64,000 nucleotides of DNA from QYOJ01 sp964616825. GTDB taxonomy: Bacteria; Bacteroidota; Bacteroidia; Bacteroidales; FEN-979. This document shows positions 34,787 through 45,100 of this stretch, piece by piece. The notes below the pieces were generated by a model that was given only the letters and a program-made list of their open reading frames with translations, ran no database searches and was not told the origin of the DNA. The translations under genes and the position numbers were made by a program. Position 1 is the first letter of the stretch; each line of letters begins with the position of its first letter. Location: NCBI GenBank assembly GCA_964616825.1, contig CAZTSX010000010.1, forward strand, positions 1 through 64,000. Reading direction: 5' to 3'.

Positions 34787-37540
34787 TTACAATAAAATCA
34801 CTTTCTCTGAAGCAACAACTTTTCCTTTCTCTTCAAGAACAAGGATGTAGATGCCTTTAGCCTGGCCTGTTAAATCAATCCGGGTCGAGAGCTTTCCGTC
34901 TGTCTGAAAACTCTCTGTGAAAACAGCCTGACCCGTGGTATTGATAAGTTTGACTTTCACTGTAACCGGGGTTATCAGATCAAATGAAATATTCACCTGG
35001 TTTGTAGCCGGATTTGGATATAGTGCCAGCGCTGGTTTTGATTGCTCATCCATCCCAACCACAGCATCCCAGGTGGTGGTAAACAGTCCACGACCATGTG
35101 AGGCAGCCAAAACCGTATTGTCCGCTTTCCGGAATCGAAGCATATCTGTTCTTACATTCGCCATGCCATCGGTGACCGGTTCCCAGAGTACTGGGGTAGT
35201 CAGAATATCTTCTGTCATCCAGACACCTGTTTCGGTAGCCAGCATTACATTGCGAGAATAATCCGGGTGGATCAATGCCCAGCGGATCGGCATATCCGGA
35301 AGGTTGGCTTCTACATCTGTCCAGCTCTGACCACCATTAGCAGTGACCCAAACTGATGGAATACCATAATTGGAGAAGGTCACTACCAGTGTATCTTCTG
35401 AGGCTCCAACCGCAATACAGGAGATATTTCCGACAGGAAAGTTGGAGCTTCCTATTTCATTGATTACAGGGGTATTATTGATATTCTCGACTTTAAATAC
35501 CCTTCCCTCTTGATTTCCTATGAAAATAGTAGCCTGACCCGTCGGGGAGTGAGGGGAATAGGTCACAGCAGAAAAGTAGAGACTCGATCCTGTATTGATG
35601 TTGATGTATGAGCCCTGCTCGTTTCCTGTGATATTTCGAAGCCGCAATATATGATCAGCATAATTCCCCACGAAATCGACAGCATTGGCATAAATCTCGT
35701 TGCGATGAAAATCAAAAGCGGCAGGCGAGATAAAGGTTCCGCAATACCAATCATTCAGGCTGTTAATCCAGCTACCATTCATGTAAACATAATATCTGTT
35801 GTAGTATACTGAAGTGACCTGTAAACTGCTTTGATTTTCATCAAAGAAGCAATAGGCTCCGTCACCCCCACTCCACATATCGTCAATCGTTAATGGATTC
35901 CCACTGTAATAGAGTGAACCGTTATCCTGTAATCCGCCAAGGTATGATATCGCGCCAGCTGTTGGATTGATGGCGCAGGTATAGAATTGAAGGGTATTAT
36001 AGTTGCTGTTTCGCTGTTCAAAAGCCGGGTAGTTGACAATCCCGTTGTAGGTATAAAATACACCGCCGTCTGTTCCAAAGAGGATCTCCTGGGATGATCC
36101 GGGTTTGTATACAATAATATGCTGATCTGCATGAATGTAATCAGATCCTCCACCGCTGTACATTTTAGACCAGTCGCTTACCCTGTACCAATTATCTCCT
36201 CCGTTTACTGAGTGGTGCATATCCAATCCGCCGATATAAACGTTATCCGGATTATTCGGATCTACTGTAGCATCCAGCGCATGCCAGGCGATGGTGGCAA
36301 AGTTATCCCCGCTTGTCAGATCCTGAGGTAATGATTTCTCTGTCCAGGTGACTCCTTTGTCATCGGACCGGAGGACGTAGTAACAATAGAAATACCTGAA
36401 GTTGTTGGAAGACCTGATGTAACCTGATGCCACAAGAGCATATACTACATTCGCATCCGATTTGGAAGCGGCTATAATGACTCGTCCGGGAATGGGATAA
36501 TCGGGGTCATTTTCGATAATAATCTTATACTCTTCATTGATAATCCAGCTGCCAGGTAAGCCCGAATCAGAATAGAGGATCGTAGCACCTCCTTCATCAT
36601 CCAGGTTGGGACGGCTGCCTATATAGATCCTTCCGTCGGGTCCCTCTTCAATACAAGCCGGAGAGTAAGGCACATCGGATCCATAAATATCCGGGAGCAC
36701 CTGTTCCCATGTTACGCCCCCATCTTCAGACCGGTATAATCCATTGGAAGGTTCGCTTTGATGAACTCCATGATATTGGCCGGATACGACACCGGCGTAG
36801 ATCACACTCGTTCCATTCTCATCCCGAACCAAAATGTTTGTGATGTAAACGAAGTCTGAGGTAGAGGGCATCTGTTCCCAGGTTGTTCCTCCATCTTCCG
36901 ATCTCCAGATTCCCTGTCCCAGACCAGAGCTCTCCCGATACGTGATCAAGGCTGTTTCTGGTTCACCTGTGCCTATATAGAACGTCTGCGTATTATTGGG
37001 GTCGTATGTCATGCATCGGATGCTCAGCATCGGCCAGAAGTCGCCAACGGGAACCCAGGATGAAAACTGACTGGTGATGTCGTTATTGTACCACAATCCT
37101 CCGGTAACACCACCGGCCCAAACCTTTTTCACGTCGGGATCGTTGGGATCATACATGATCGCACGGGTTCGTCCGCCCATCTCAGTACCGGTTCCCTGCC
37201 AGCTAATCGTTGATGTGCTTTTTTGAGCCTGGAGGATTTTCGTCTCCTGATACGCTTCGAGCAATCGTTCTCTTGGTACCGTTTTTGTCGCCGGATCGAG
37301 CGTCATCAAGTACTCCTGAAAGGCGGCTGCTCCAGGTTGATCAACTGATTTCCCATTGCTTTTTTCCGCTGTTACCGGTGCATGTTTGTATTCATTCAAC
37401 AAGAAGGTTTCAAACTGTGTGCGTTTATCAAATTGAGCATGATTCAAAAATGAGATAAAGTCTGCAAAGACAAATGAAACTAAGATCAGTAAAGCGCCTG
37501 CAAGAAAAACAGCAGGATAATTCAACGTTCTGGTTTTCAT
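34787..37540 (-). CDS. Secreted BNR/sialidase-like propeller with T9SS tail
   Basis: The ATG at 37540 gives 917 residues. Signal helix (YPAVFLAGALLILVSFVFA) is followed by many BNR-type blades with SxDGGxTWE signatures: WRSEDGGTTWEQMPSTS, YRSEDGGVTWEQVLP, LRSDDKGVTWTEKSLP, VTANGGQSWTDVEA. This is a VPS10/sortilin-type multi-blade propeller. The C-terminus ALYPNPATNQVNISFDLITP through GIYILVLEEKGKVVASEKVI is a type-A T9SS sorting domain. The fold is shared by sialidases and xyloglucanases, but no catalytic residues can be assigned, so surface binding or an adhesin role is equally likely. A -7 element lies at 37587-37594. Confidence 0.85.
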   Translation of the reverse strand: MKTRTLNYPAVFLAGALLILVSFVFADFISFLNHAQFDKRTQFETFLLNEYKHAPVTAEKSNGKSVDQPGAAAFQEYLMTLDPATKTVPRERLLEAYQETKILQAQKSTSTISWQGTGTEMGGRTRAIMYDPNDPDVKKVWAGGVTGGLWYNNDITSQFSSWVPVGDFWPMLSIRCMTYDPNNTQTFYIGTGEPETALITYRESSGLGQGIWRSEDGGTTWEQMPSTSDFVYITNILVRDENGTSVIYAGVVSGQYHGVHQSEPSNGLYRSEDGGVTWEQVLPDIYGSDVPYSPACIEEGPDGRIYIGSRPNLDDEGGATILYSDSGLPGSWIINEEYKIIIENDPDYPIPGRVIIAASKSDANVVYALVASGYIRSSNNFRYFYCYYVLRSDDKGVTWTEKSLPQDLTSGDNFATIAWHALDATVDPNNPDNVYIGGLDMHHSVNGGDNWYRVSDWSKMYSGGGSDYIHADQHIIVYKPGSSQEILFGTDGGVFYTYNGIVNYPAFEQRNSNYNTLQFYTCAINPTAGAISYLGGLQDNGSLYYSGNPLTIDDMWSGGDGAYCFFDENQSSLQVTSVYYNRYYVYMNGSWINSLNDWYCGTFISPAAFDFHRNEIYANAVDFVGNYADHILRLRNITGNEQGSYININTGSSLYFSAVTYSPHSPTGQATIFIGNQEGRVFKVENINNTPVINEIGSSNFPVGNISCIAVGASEDTLVVTFSNYGIPSVWVTANGGQSWTDVEANLPDMPIRWALIHPDYSRNVMLATETGVWMTEDILTTPVLWEPVTDGMANVRTDMLRFRKADNTVLAASHGRGLFTTTWDAVVGMDEQSKPALALYPNPATNQVNISFDLITPVTVKVKLINTTGQAVFTESFQTDGKLSTRIDLTGQAKGIYILVLEEKGKVVASEKVILL

Positions 37541-37586
37541 ATCAAAAGAAATTTGAGGGTGTAAAATCATTATTATTGGTGCCTTA

Positions 37587-37594
37587 CAAAGATA
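37587..37594 (-). promoter_or_regulatory. -7 element TATCTTTG for the BNR protein gene
   Basis: The minus strand reads TATCTTTG, 46 bases upstream of the ATG at 37540. It is a perfect TANNTTTG; no -33 box was found. Confidence 0.5.
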
Positions 37595-37619
37595 ACAGTT
37601 TTTATTCCAGAAGGTTGCG

Positions 37620-38324
37620 TCAGCGTTTATCGGTTATGCGCTGTTTCAGATCTTCCAGCTCATACGCATCGCGCAAATGATATGGGCCAATCCGGGTGCG
37701 GCAAAGCGCCCCCAGGTAAGCTCCGGTTTTCAAGGCTTTGCCGAAATCCCTGGCCAGTGCCCGAATATAGGTTCCTTTGCTACAGACAATACGGAAATGT
37801 ACTTCAGGCAATGTGATTGAATCGATCTCAAATTCAGCAATATGGACTGGTCTGCTTTCCAGGTTTACCTCTTCGGCCTGTCGGGCATAATCATACGCTC
37901 TTCTTCCTTTTACCCACACAGCTGAGAATGCCGGAGGAACCTGCATAAGATCACCTTTAAACAGATTGGAAGCATTCCGGATCATCCGTTCCGTGAGGTG
38001 ATCTACCGGAAACTTGTGGTCAATTTCACTCTCCCGGTCAAACGATGGAGTTGTAGCCCCCATGATAAATGTACCTGTGTATTCTTTTTCGAAATTTTTG
38101 AACTCTTCGATCCTCTTTGTATAACGACCTGTACAGAGAATCAGCAACCCGGTGGCCAGTGGATCCAGCGTACCCGTATGGCCAATTTTTATCTTTTTTA
38201 TCCCCATCTTAGATTTCAGGAAATAGCGCAGGTTATTTACCACATCAAATGATGTCCACTTGAACGGCTTGTTGATCAACAACATTTCACCTTCAAGAAA
38301 GTTATATGTGCTTGGTAGACACAT
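37620..38324 (-). CDS. truB: tRNA pseudouridine(55) synthase
   Basis: The ATG at 38324, ten bases after the uppP stop, gives 234 residues; a longer frame to 38393 would overlap uppP. GHTGTLDPLATGLLILCTGR contains the catalytic Asp. VPPAFSAVWVKGRRAYDYAR and VCSKGTYIRALARDFG are the other TruB signatures. It modifies U55 in the T-loop of tRNAs. Lies in the Bacteroidota-typical ftsX / DUF3098 / uppP / truB order. Confidence 0.95.
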   Translation of the reverse strand: MCLPSTYNFLEGEMLLINKPFKWTSFDVVNNLRYFLKSKMGIKKIKIGHTGTLDPLATGLLILCTGRYTKRIEEFKNFEKEYTGTFIMGATTPSFDRESEIDHKFPVDHLTERMIRNASNLFKGDLMQVPPAFSAVWVKGRRAYDYARQAEEVNLESRPVHIAEFEIDSITLPEVHFRIVCSKGTYIRALARDFGKALKTGAYLGALCRTRIGPYHLRDAYELEDLKQRITDKR

Positions 38325-38334
38325 ATTAATGAAC

Positions 38335-39126
38335 TTAAAATGCAGTAGCTGAAAGGATCGCAAGCAACCCAACGACAAAGCAATAGATTGCAAAGTAGAT
38401 TAACTTTCCTTTTTTCACAATTCCGATCATCCATTTACAAGCGATGAGGCCGGCAATGAACGCTGCAAAAAAACCAACAATCAATGACAACATTCCAACG
38501 CCACCTTCAACTGTCGCCCCGCCATCGTAAAGATCCTTCATGTTTGCGCCAATGATCGGAATCAAGACCATCAGAAATGAGAATCTGGCTACATTGACTT
38601 TCTTATCTCCAAGCAACAACCCTGTTGAGATGGTCGCTCCTGAACGGGAGATGCCGGGTAACACAGCGAAAGCCTGAGCGATACCCATGACAAATGAATC
38701 GAAGAATGAGATCTTCCTTGTATTATTTTTTTTAAGGTAGGTTGAGGCCAGGATGAGGGCAGTGACAATCAGCATAGAACCGACAAAGACCACATTTCCG
38801 GTAAAGAAACTTTCTATTTCCTCCTTGAAAAAAATACCAAGAATGATAACAGGTATCATGGAAAGTAATAGCCTGGCGATATATGCAGTCTCCTCGTTCC
38901 ACCTGAATGCAAAGAGGCCTTTCAGTAATTTGAAAATATCCTTGTAAAATACGACAATGGTACTGAGCACTGTAGCACCGTGTACCACGACAGTAAACAT
39001 CAGGCTTCTTTCGGCATTCACTCCAAGAATGGCTTTTCCCAGTTCAAGATGACCGCTACTGCTTACCGGTAAAAATTCCGTCAGTCCCTGAACAATGCCA
39101 AGTATCAATGCTTCCAGCCAATTCAT
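38335..39126 (-). CDS. uppP: Undecaprenyl-diphosphate phosphatase
   Basis: 263 residues, about eight helices. The BacA/UppP motifs are complete: GIVQGLTEFLPVSSSGHLEL near the N-terminus (active-site Glu/Ser region) and LPGISRSGATISTGLLLG (about residue 155). The enzyme recycles undecaprenyl pyrophosphate for peptidoglycan and O-antigen synthesis and gives bacitracin tolerance. It follows the DUF3098 gene by 18 bases and precedes truB by ten. Confidence 0.96.
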   Translation of the reverse strand: MNWLEALILGIVQGLTEFLPVSSSGHLELGKAILGVNAERSLMFTVVVHGATVLSTIVVFYKDIFKLLKGLFAFRWNEETAYIARLLLSMIPVIILGIFFKEEIESFFTGNVVFVGSMLIVTALILASTYLKKNNTRKISFFDSFVMGIAQAFAVLPGISRSGATISTGLLLGDKKVNVARFSFLMVLIPIIGANMKDLYDGGATVEGGVGMLSLIVGFFAAFIAGLIACKWMIGIVKKGKLIYFAIYCFVVGLLAILSATAF

Positions 39127-39144
39127 AAATGAAAAGAAACGGGG

Positions 39145-39426
39145 TTAATCTTTGGGTTTTTTCATGATCGCAAAGATCTCCACCACGTAACCCGCAAGAA
39201 TGAGGATCGGTGCCAGGGTGATCCGGCGGAAACTGAAAATATCCGGATTGAATTGTGAAGGGTCTTTGGAGCCACCGCCGATCATCAGGATAAAGCCAAT
39301 AGCGATCAGGGCCAGACCAATCAGCATGAGGCGGTAGTTTTCCTTACCAAAGGCAAAATCACCTGGTGGAGGTGGTTGTTGTTTTGGCTGTGGTGCCGGT
39401 TCACCGTGTTTTTTCTGTTTTTTCAT
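39145..39426 (-). CDS. DUF3098 small membrane protein
   Basis: 93 residues. A Pro/Gln-rich cytoplasmic head (EPAPQPKQQPPPPGDFAFGK) leads to two helices (LMLIGLALIAIGFILMIGGG and ITLAPILILAGYVVEIFAIM) joined by the conserved loop SKDPSQFNPDIFSFRR. This is the DUF3098 signature, restricted to Bacteroidota and always near ftsX/uppP. Function is unknown; an envelope or division role is inferred from context. A -7 element lies 20 bases upstream. Confidence 0.92.
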   Translation of the reverse strand: MKKQKKHGEPAPQPKQQPPPPGDFAFGKENYRLMLIGLALIAIGFILMIGGGSKDPSQFNPDIFSFRRITLAPILILAGYVVEIFAIMKKPKD

Positions 39427-39445
39427 TCGATTCTCGTTGGGTGCG

Positions 39446-39453
39446 CAAAAATA
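39446..39453 (-). promoter_or_regulatory. -7 element TATTTTTG for DUF3098-uppP-truB
   Basis: The minus strand reads TATTTTTG in the 48-base gap between ftsX and the DUF3098 gene, 20 bases before its ATG. It suggests that the trio can be transcribed independently of ftsX. Confidence 0.5.
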
Positions 39454-39474
39454 CGCTATTTTTCTGAATATGGG

Positions 39475-40353
39475 TTAACTGTATAACGAATCTGTCTTCA
39501 TCCGTATGTATTTCCGTACAGCAAAAAAAGTGGAGATCCATGAGATCACGATACCCAATAAAATGACCAGTGCAAATAACATTGCGAACATCCTAATGTC
39601 CTGTAATTCCATTAGTTCAGGAATCTCCTGGGCTGAAAAATACAATAATAACAGAAGCAAGCCGATAGCAATTACTCCACTCAGAAATCCGTTCAGAGCC
39701 GCTTTGATCAGGAATGGTCGCTGAATGAATTTTTGGGTTGCGCCCACCAGTTGCATGCTCCGTATTAAAAAGCGTTTGGCATAAACAGAGAGGCGGATCG
39801 TATTGTTGATCAGAGCGATCGCAATAAGCAACAGGATCAGGCTAAAACCAAGAATTACCAGGCTTATCTTGTTCACATTCCGGTTTATTTGATCGACCAG
39901 CGATCGGTGATAATCCACCTCCTTAACACCGGAATAGGCTTGCAGTTCCTTCTCGATAAACAGGATACTGTCGGGATTGGCATAACTGGCGTTCAACCTT
40001 AATTCAATCGATGGGAGCAGTGGGTTGTATCCAAGGAAGCCAACAAAATCTTCTCCCAGCTCATCCGAAAACTCCCGTGCTGCCCGCTCCCGTGTAATGT
40101 ACTCAGTAGATTTTACAAACCGTTGCTTGTCGAGTTTTTTCTGAAGCTCAAAGATGTCGACCTCCTTGACTCCCTCATTGATCATAATCGAAAAACCAAT
40201 ATTCTCTTTGACATAATCTGATAACTTTTTCGCATGAAGCACCAGCATCCCAAGCAAGCCCAGCATAAACAATACCAGTGTGATGCTGATGATCGTAGTC
40301 ACATAAGATGTGGCTATTCGTCGGCGTTGATATTCTCTTTCGTTGGGAATCAT
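39475..40353 (-). CDS. ftsX: Cell division permease FtsX
   Basis: 292 residues. An N-terminal helix (about 15-38) is followed by an extracytoplasmic loop with GFSIMINEGVKEVDIFELQK and then the FtsX helices (about 170-190, 218-240, 262-285). The LNPALPSIEL-like motif reads GYNPLLPSIELRLNASYANP. Size and the single MacB-poor loop are those of FtsX rather than exporter permeases. With FtsE it activates septal peptidoglycan hydrolases; ftsE is not adjacent, as is usual in Bacteroidota. It follows the AsmA-like gene by 21 bases. Confidence 0.92.
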   Translation of the reverse strand: MIPNEREYQRRRIATSYVTTIISITLVLFMLGLLGMLVLHAKKLSDYVKENIGFSIMINEGVKEVDIFELQKKLDKQRFVKSTEYITRERAAREFSDELGEDFVGFLGYNPLLPSIELRLNASYANPDSILFIEKELQAYSGVKEVDYHRSLVDQINRNVNKISLVILGFSLILLLIAIALINNTIRLSVYAKRFLIRSMQLVGATQKFIQRPFLIKAALNGFLSGVIAIGLLLLLLYFSAQEIPELMELQDIRMFAMLFALVILLGIVISWISTFFAVRKYIRMKTDSLYS

Positions 40354-40374
40354 CGTATTGAATTCCGGATAAAA

Positions 40375-42123
40375 TTACTTCTTTTTTCGTCCCTTGCCAC
40401 TGCTTTCCTTTTTCATTTCCTTTTGCTCCTTGGTATTGAAACCCATATTCGACTTCAGTCCGCTCAGGGTGCTCTTCCAGATGAAGTTGATGATCGATTT
40501 ATGTTTATCGCGTTCGAAATAGATCATGCCTGTACGCAATTTCCCTTTTGGGCCCGGATTGCTTTTAGGTATCAGTATATCACCGGCGATCCAGTTGATC
40601 ACTCCCGATTTAATCCCCGACCAGGCAGTATGTTTTTCGTCCAGAATTTTGAATGAAAGGTTTTGATAATATAATGTCAGGCTGCCTTTTGAGTAATTAT
40701 CGTTGAATTGGATTCCATGAACAATCATTTTACTCACATGTCCGCTTTCGAATTCAGCCGGTAACAGTTTGGAGAGCATTGTATTGACCCGGGGAAGTTC
40801 GAAAGAGGTAAGGAGGGCTGACGGAATGGTAAAGCGATTCATCGGATCACCGAACACGAAGTTGATGGTAGCCTGAAGTTTTCCTGTTCCCTGCAGATAA
40901 GCTTCAGCTTTTAACGGAGAGACTTTTTTCTCTGCCAGCCAGAGAGAGTCGTTTGTCAACCCGGTAAGGGTGCCGTTTAGGCGGTCAAAAAAGATGGTCC
41001 CTGCCTCTTTGGCGACCTGTTCCGAGTATGTTGCTTTCCCGTTGCTCAACACCAGGGAATCAATCCGGATATAGGTTTTCAACTCCCTGATCAGCTGTTG
41101 TGGCATCGGAGGTTTGAATCCCGGCTTCATGGGAATCCGTTTGTCCCGATAATCATCCATCACCAGGCTGTCGATCTGTAATTTTCCGGCTATCAGTCGC
41201 TTGTGAAACATCAGCTCGCACCAATCGATCCTCAACAGGGAGATCTTTTCAATTTGAATATCCATTCGATCAGTTTGAAAACCCAGTTTTCGGGTAAAAT
41301 CATATCTGTTATACATGGGTTCCAGGTGGAAGTTCTTCACATAAACCTGGTTTTGCCGGGTTGATAAACCTATTTCACCCGCACTCAACGCATACATCCC
41401 ATTACCGGTTTTTTGCCTGATCCCGCGAAGGATCACCACTATGTCATCGGTGTTGTAAATGCGTGGATCTGTTCTCCAGGTGGAATCAACCCACAGGTTG
41501 CTGATCCTGATGTCAAACGAAGGAATCGTAAACTCGTTGACCGTGTCAGAGGATCTGTCAATGAATCCAAGGCTGCCTGTTTCCAGTAAAATCTCTCCGA
41601 TCGTGATAAGTTCCCAGCCTTTCGGAAGCGGGATCGATTGCGTTGTATCTATTTCCTGACGAGCTGTATCCGCTTCCTGGATAGCCGTATCCTTCACCAC
41701 TTCTTTCATACGCATGATTTTCAAATCCGGCGATTTGATCACGATGCGCTTCACATCAACAATCTTGCGAAAGATGACCTTCTTCAGATGGAGGTCATAC
41801 ACATTAAGCTTGTCAACATGCAGCTGGATCAACATGGGTGGAGCTGAATCTGCCGCTTTCATATCATTGTAAACAGCAGTATCCGGAATGAGAGAGAAAT
41901 CACGGATATAGAGATGGCCTCCGAAAATGCCATAGTAAAGCTTGCCAATATCAGCCTGATACAACCCTTTACTCTCTTTATGAATGGCATCTTCTATGGT
42001 TCCCTTAATCAGGTTGCCCCAGTAGAAATAGCCTACAACAAACACGACCAGGATGATACCAGCCAGGATACTCAGTATCCAGATAAGGATTTTTTTCCAT
42101 CTGGGCCGTTTGTTCTTTTCCAT
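40375..42123 (-). CDS. AsmA-like envelope protein, shorter paralogue
   Basis: 582 residues. N-terminal helix (about 10-32) is followed by NLIKGTIEDAIHKESKGLYQ, then long alternating strands with repeated motifs such as HLYIRDFSLIPD, KLNVYDLHLKKVIFRKIVDV and IQIEKISLLRIDWCELM. The C-terminal 400 residues align with the end of the giant upstream protein: RKLGFQTDRMDIQ / RKLGYQTDRMEIQ, LVMDDYRDKRIP / LSLDDYRDKRVK and the final NFIWKSTLSGLKSNMGFNTK / NFFWKSILEGLKSSEGINSK. The tail is Lys-rich (KKESSGKGRKKK). Likely spans the periplasm like AsmA/TamB proteins; the gap to the giant gene is four bases. Confidence 0.75.
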   Translation of the reverse strand: MEKNKRPRWKKILIWILSILAGIILVVFVVGYFYWGNLIKGTIEDAIHKESKGLYQADIGKLYYGIFGGHLYIRDFSLIPDTAVYNDMKAADSAPPMLIQLHVDKLNVYDLHLKKVIFRKIVDVKRIVIKSPDLKIMRMKEVVKDTAIQEADTARQEIDTTQSIPLPKGWELITIGEILLETGSLGFIDRSSDTVNEFTIPSFDIRISNLWVDSTWRTDPRIYNTDDIVVILRGIRQKTGNGMYALSAGEIGLSTRQNQVYVKNFHLEPMYNRYDFTRKLGFQTDRMDIQIEKISLLRIDWCELMFHKRLIAGKLQIDSLVMDDYRDKRIPMKPGFKPPMPQQLIRELKTYIRIDSLVLSNGKATYSEQVAKEAGTIFFDRLNGTLTGLTNDSLWLAEKKVSPLKAEAYLQGTGKLQATINFVFGDPMNRFTIPSALLTSFELPRVNTMLSKLLPAEFESGHVSKMIVHGIQFNDNYSKGSLTLYYQNLSFKILDEKHTAWSGIKSGVINWIAGDILIPKSNPGPKGKLRTGMIYFERDKHKSIINFIWKSTLSGLKSNMGFNTKEQKEMKKESSGKGRKKK

Positions 42124-42127
42124 TGGT

Positions 42128-45100
42128 TTATTTTTTTTGCGATTTCATCTCTTGCTTATATTCCTTTTTAAATGCTTTTTGTTCCTTTGAATTGATTCCT
42201 TCACTCGATTTCAATCCCTCGAGAATTGACTTCCAGAAAAAATTAAAATATCCTTTTTCCTCATTCCGGTGATTCCAGATATATCCTCTTCGGTGAATGC
42301 CAAAGTATCCCGGATTCTCCTGCGGGACAGCCATATTTACCAGGATTTGCATTATGTCTGTACCCACCTTGTTCAGAAAATTTTTCTTCACATGCAGTAA
42401 TTCAATCTGGAGGCCCTGATAATAAAGATCCAGGATGCCTGTTGCATAGGTGTTGTTTCCTCGCATCCAGTGGATGTTCACACTATCAACCACGCCGCTC
42501 TTGATCTTTACCGGTGCTACTTTTGAAACCATCGGGTTGAACAGGGTCATATCAACACGACCGGTTTTCCCATTAAAATAAAAGGTATCTGTCGGTGACT
42601 GCATCGGGAACCTGAACTCCCCTTCCATCTTGGCTTTTCCCATCATGTAAACAGATCCGCCTGCAACCAGCTCATCCCCTTCGGAAATCATCAGCGAGTC
42701 GGTAGTGAAACCTTTTGCCAGGAAATGCATTTGATTGAAAAAGATCATTCCTGGTTCCTGCTCAGTCTGCTCCCTATACGTCACCTCCCCGTTGGTCAGT
42801 AGAAGGGAATCGATATCCATAGGGAACGTAATATTACGGATAGCTTGCTGAATCATGGGTGGCCGTTTCCAGTATGGGAATTTCACCCGCTTGTCGCGGT
42901 AATCATCGAGTGACAACCAATCTATTGCAATGAGGCCGACATGTAATCGCTTCTCATTCAATAATCGTTTAAAATTCAGCCGCTCCAATTTAATGGTGCC
43001 TGTCTGGATTTCCATCCTGTCAGTTTGATATCCCAGTTTCCGTGAGTACCCAAAATCTGAATAGTTTGGCGTCAGTGCGAAGGAGTCGATCTCCAGGATG
43101 GATTGTTGGGTAGATAGATGCAATCCGGCAAAGGAGATTGTATTCATGCTGTCTTTGGTAACCATGGCGTATCCACCCGTTCTGAGATCGATATCCTGAC
43201 AGTGAAAGATCGCCGACTGATCCGGAAACTGATCTGATGTATCGTAACTGAATCCCTTGATCATTGCATAGATATTATCCAGGGAGAGTGTGGTAGTGGT
43301 TGTATCTCTATGGTCGATATAGTTAATATAGTTGATTTTGCCTTTGTCCAGATTCAGTCTGGAGATCGTCATTTTGTTAAACGGGCTATGAATTTCCGGG
43401 TGAGTAAATTGTCTTTTTTTCTTGTCGGGATGGCTCTTTTTCGATTCCTGTCTGACAAGGGTGACCTCCGGCTCTTTGATGTCGATAGACCCAATTGCCA
43501 GCTCTTTGTCAAACAATACTCTCTCCAGATTGAGGTCGTTGATTTGGAGCGAAGGAATCGAAAGGTCAATTTCAACCGGAGGAGGCGTTTTCTGGTTTGG
43601 CCTTTTCATCGGAGCAACGCGCAGGTCTTTTATAGCCAGGTCTGGAGGATAAGAGTCCGATAAAAATCTCGAAAAGTTGATGGTATAGGCGCTATCAAGA
43701 ATGAGTGGTGCGGTAGTGTCGAGTTTAAAAGAGAGATGATCGTACCGGAATATTTTTATTCCTTTATCCCATCCTGAGAGATCCATCAGAAATCCGGACA
43801 ACTGGTAATCAAAATTCTTTAGCCGAATACACCCGGGCTTTTCATGGTGGCGCTGGATCATATCAAGTGTGCCCTGATTGATGTTCAACTGCTCCAGTTC
43901 GATCCGGTTAACGACTTCATGAATCACTTCGAAAAGAGCCCTCTGTTGATGTTTCTTCTTCGTCTTTTTATTTAAGTGAATGAATACACGGGGTTTATCA
44001 AGCCGTATATGTTTCGCATAAAAGTGCCTCGTACGGATCCAGTTCATATGATCAAATCCATTGACATCCAACGCTTCAACCCGGATACTCATTTCCTCTT
44101 TGATTGTATCCAGTTTAGATTTTCCGGTGATATCGGCCAGGTAGGTAAGGTCTTTAACTTCCAGGTTTGCTGCCAGTGTGTTGAAATAGAACTCGTTGAA
44201 GGATACCTGATGCTGGTCGTCCCGTGAGTTGTACCGGAAATCCCTGGCCTGTAGATCCAGGTCGAGTTTCCCCAGAATCTCTTTTTGATCCTGCCATTTC
44301 AACGAATCAACATCTATACCGGTCAGATAGAGATCGATCAATCCGGATATCCGTTCATCTTGCTGTCCACGGGTTTTATCCAGAAACCTGATCTTTCCAT
44401 TGCTGATCTCCACGGAACCTGCCCGTAATGATTTCATATAAGGCGATACCAGGTGAGGAATGATATTGAGTTTCGTAATGAATGTCGTCTTCTTCTCTGC
44501 GCTATCTGACGGAGGCTCTTTTCCTCTGTATTGAATAATGTCGAGGTCAGGTTCCAATACGGATAACTTAGCAAAATTCAACCTCCTGAAGTTGAACATT
44601 TTACTTATATCGACCTGGTAAAACCGAACTTCAGGGAACATCAGGTGGTAAAAAGAGTTGCTTTTATATCTCACTGTTTCATCCTGATGTTTGGAGATGG
44701 AAAGTAAGGTATTTAAGACCTCAATACTGGATTTCCGGGTATTCACTTTTACCTTATATGCGCGTAATTCATGCAGCTTGTCCTCCAAAGCCAGTGTGAA
44801 GTTAGTCAGATCCAGTTCAATATCTTTGGCATAGATGATTTTGGTTGTATCAAGATGAGCCAGGGAGTCGAGTTGAAACTGATGAAACTGAACATCAGCT
44901 TTGGAAATATTGACCTCCGGATAAGGATCCCTGATGGATGCGAAATAATCAAATGAGGCGTTTTTTAGTGAAAAGGTGTCGATCCTGAAACTTCTGATCT
45001 TGTTGTCGAAGACCGTAAAGAGGTTCGCGATGGTAATCTTCTTTTTCGCTCTGTGCCTGACAGGATCTTCAGGGTTCCTGTGTTTGAACACTTTCACAGA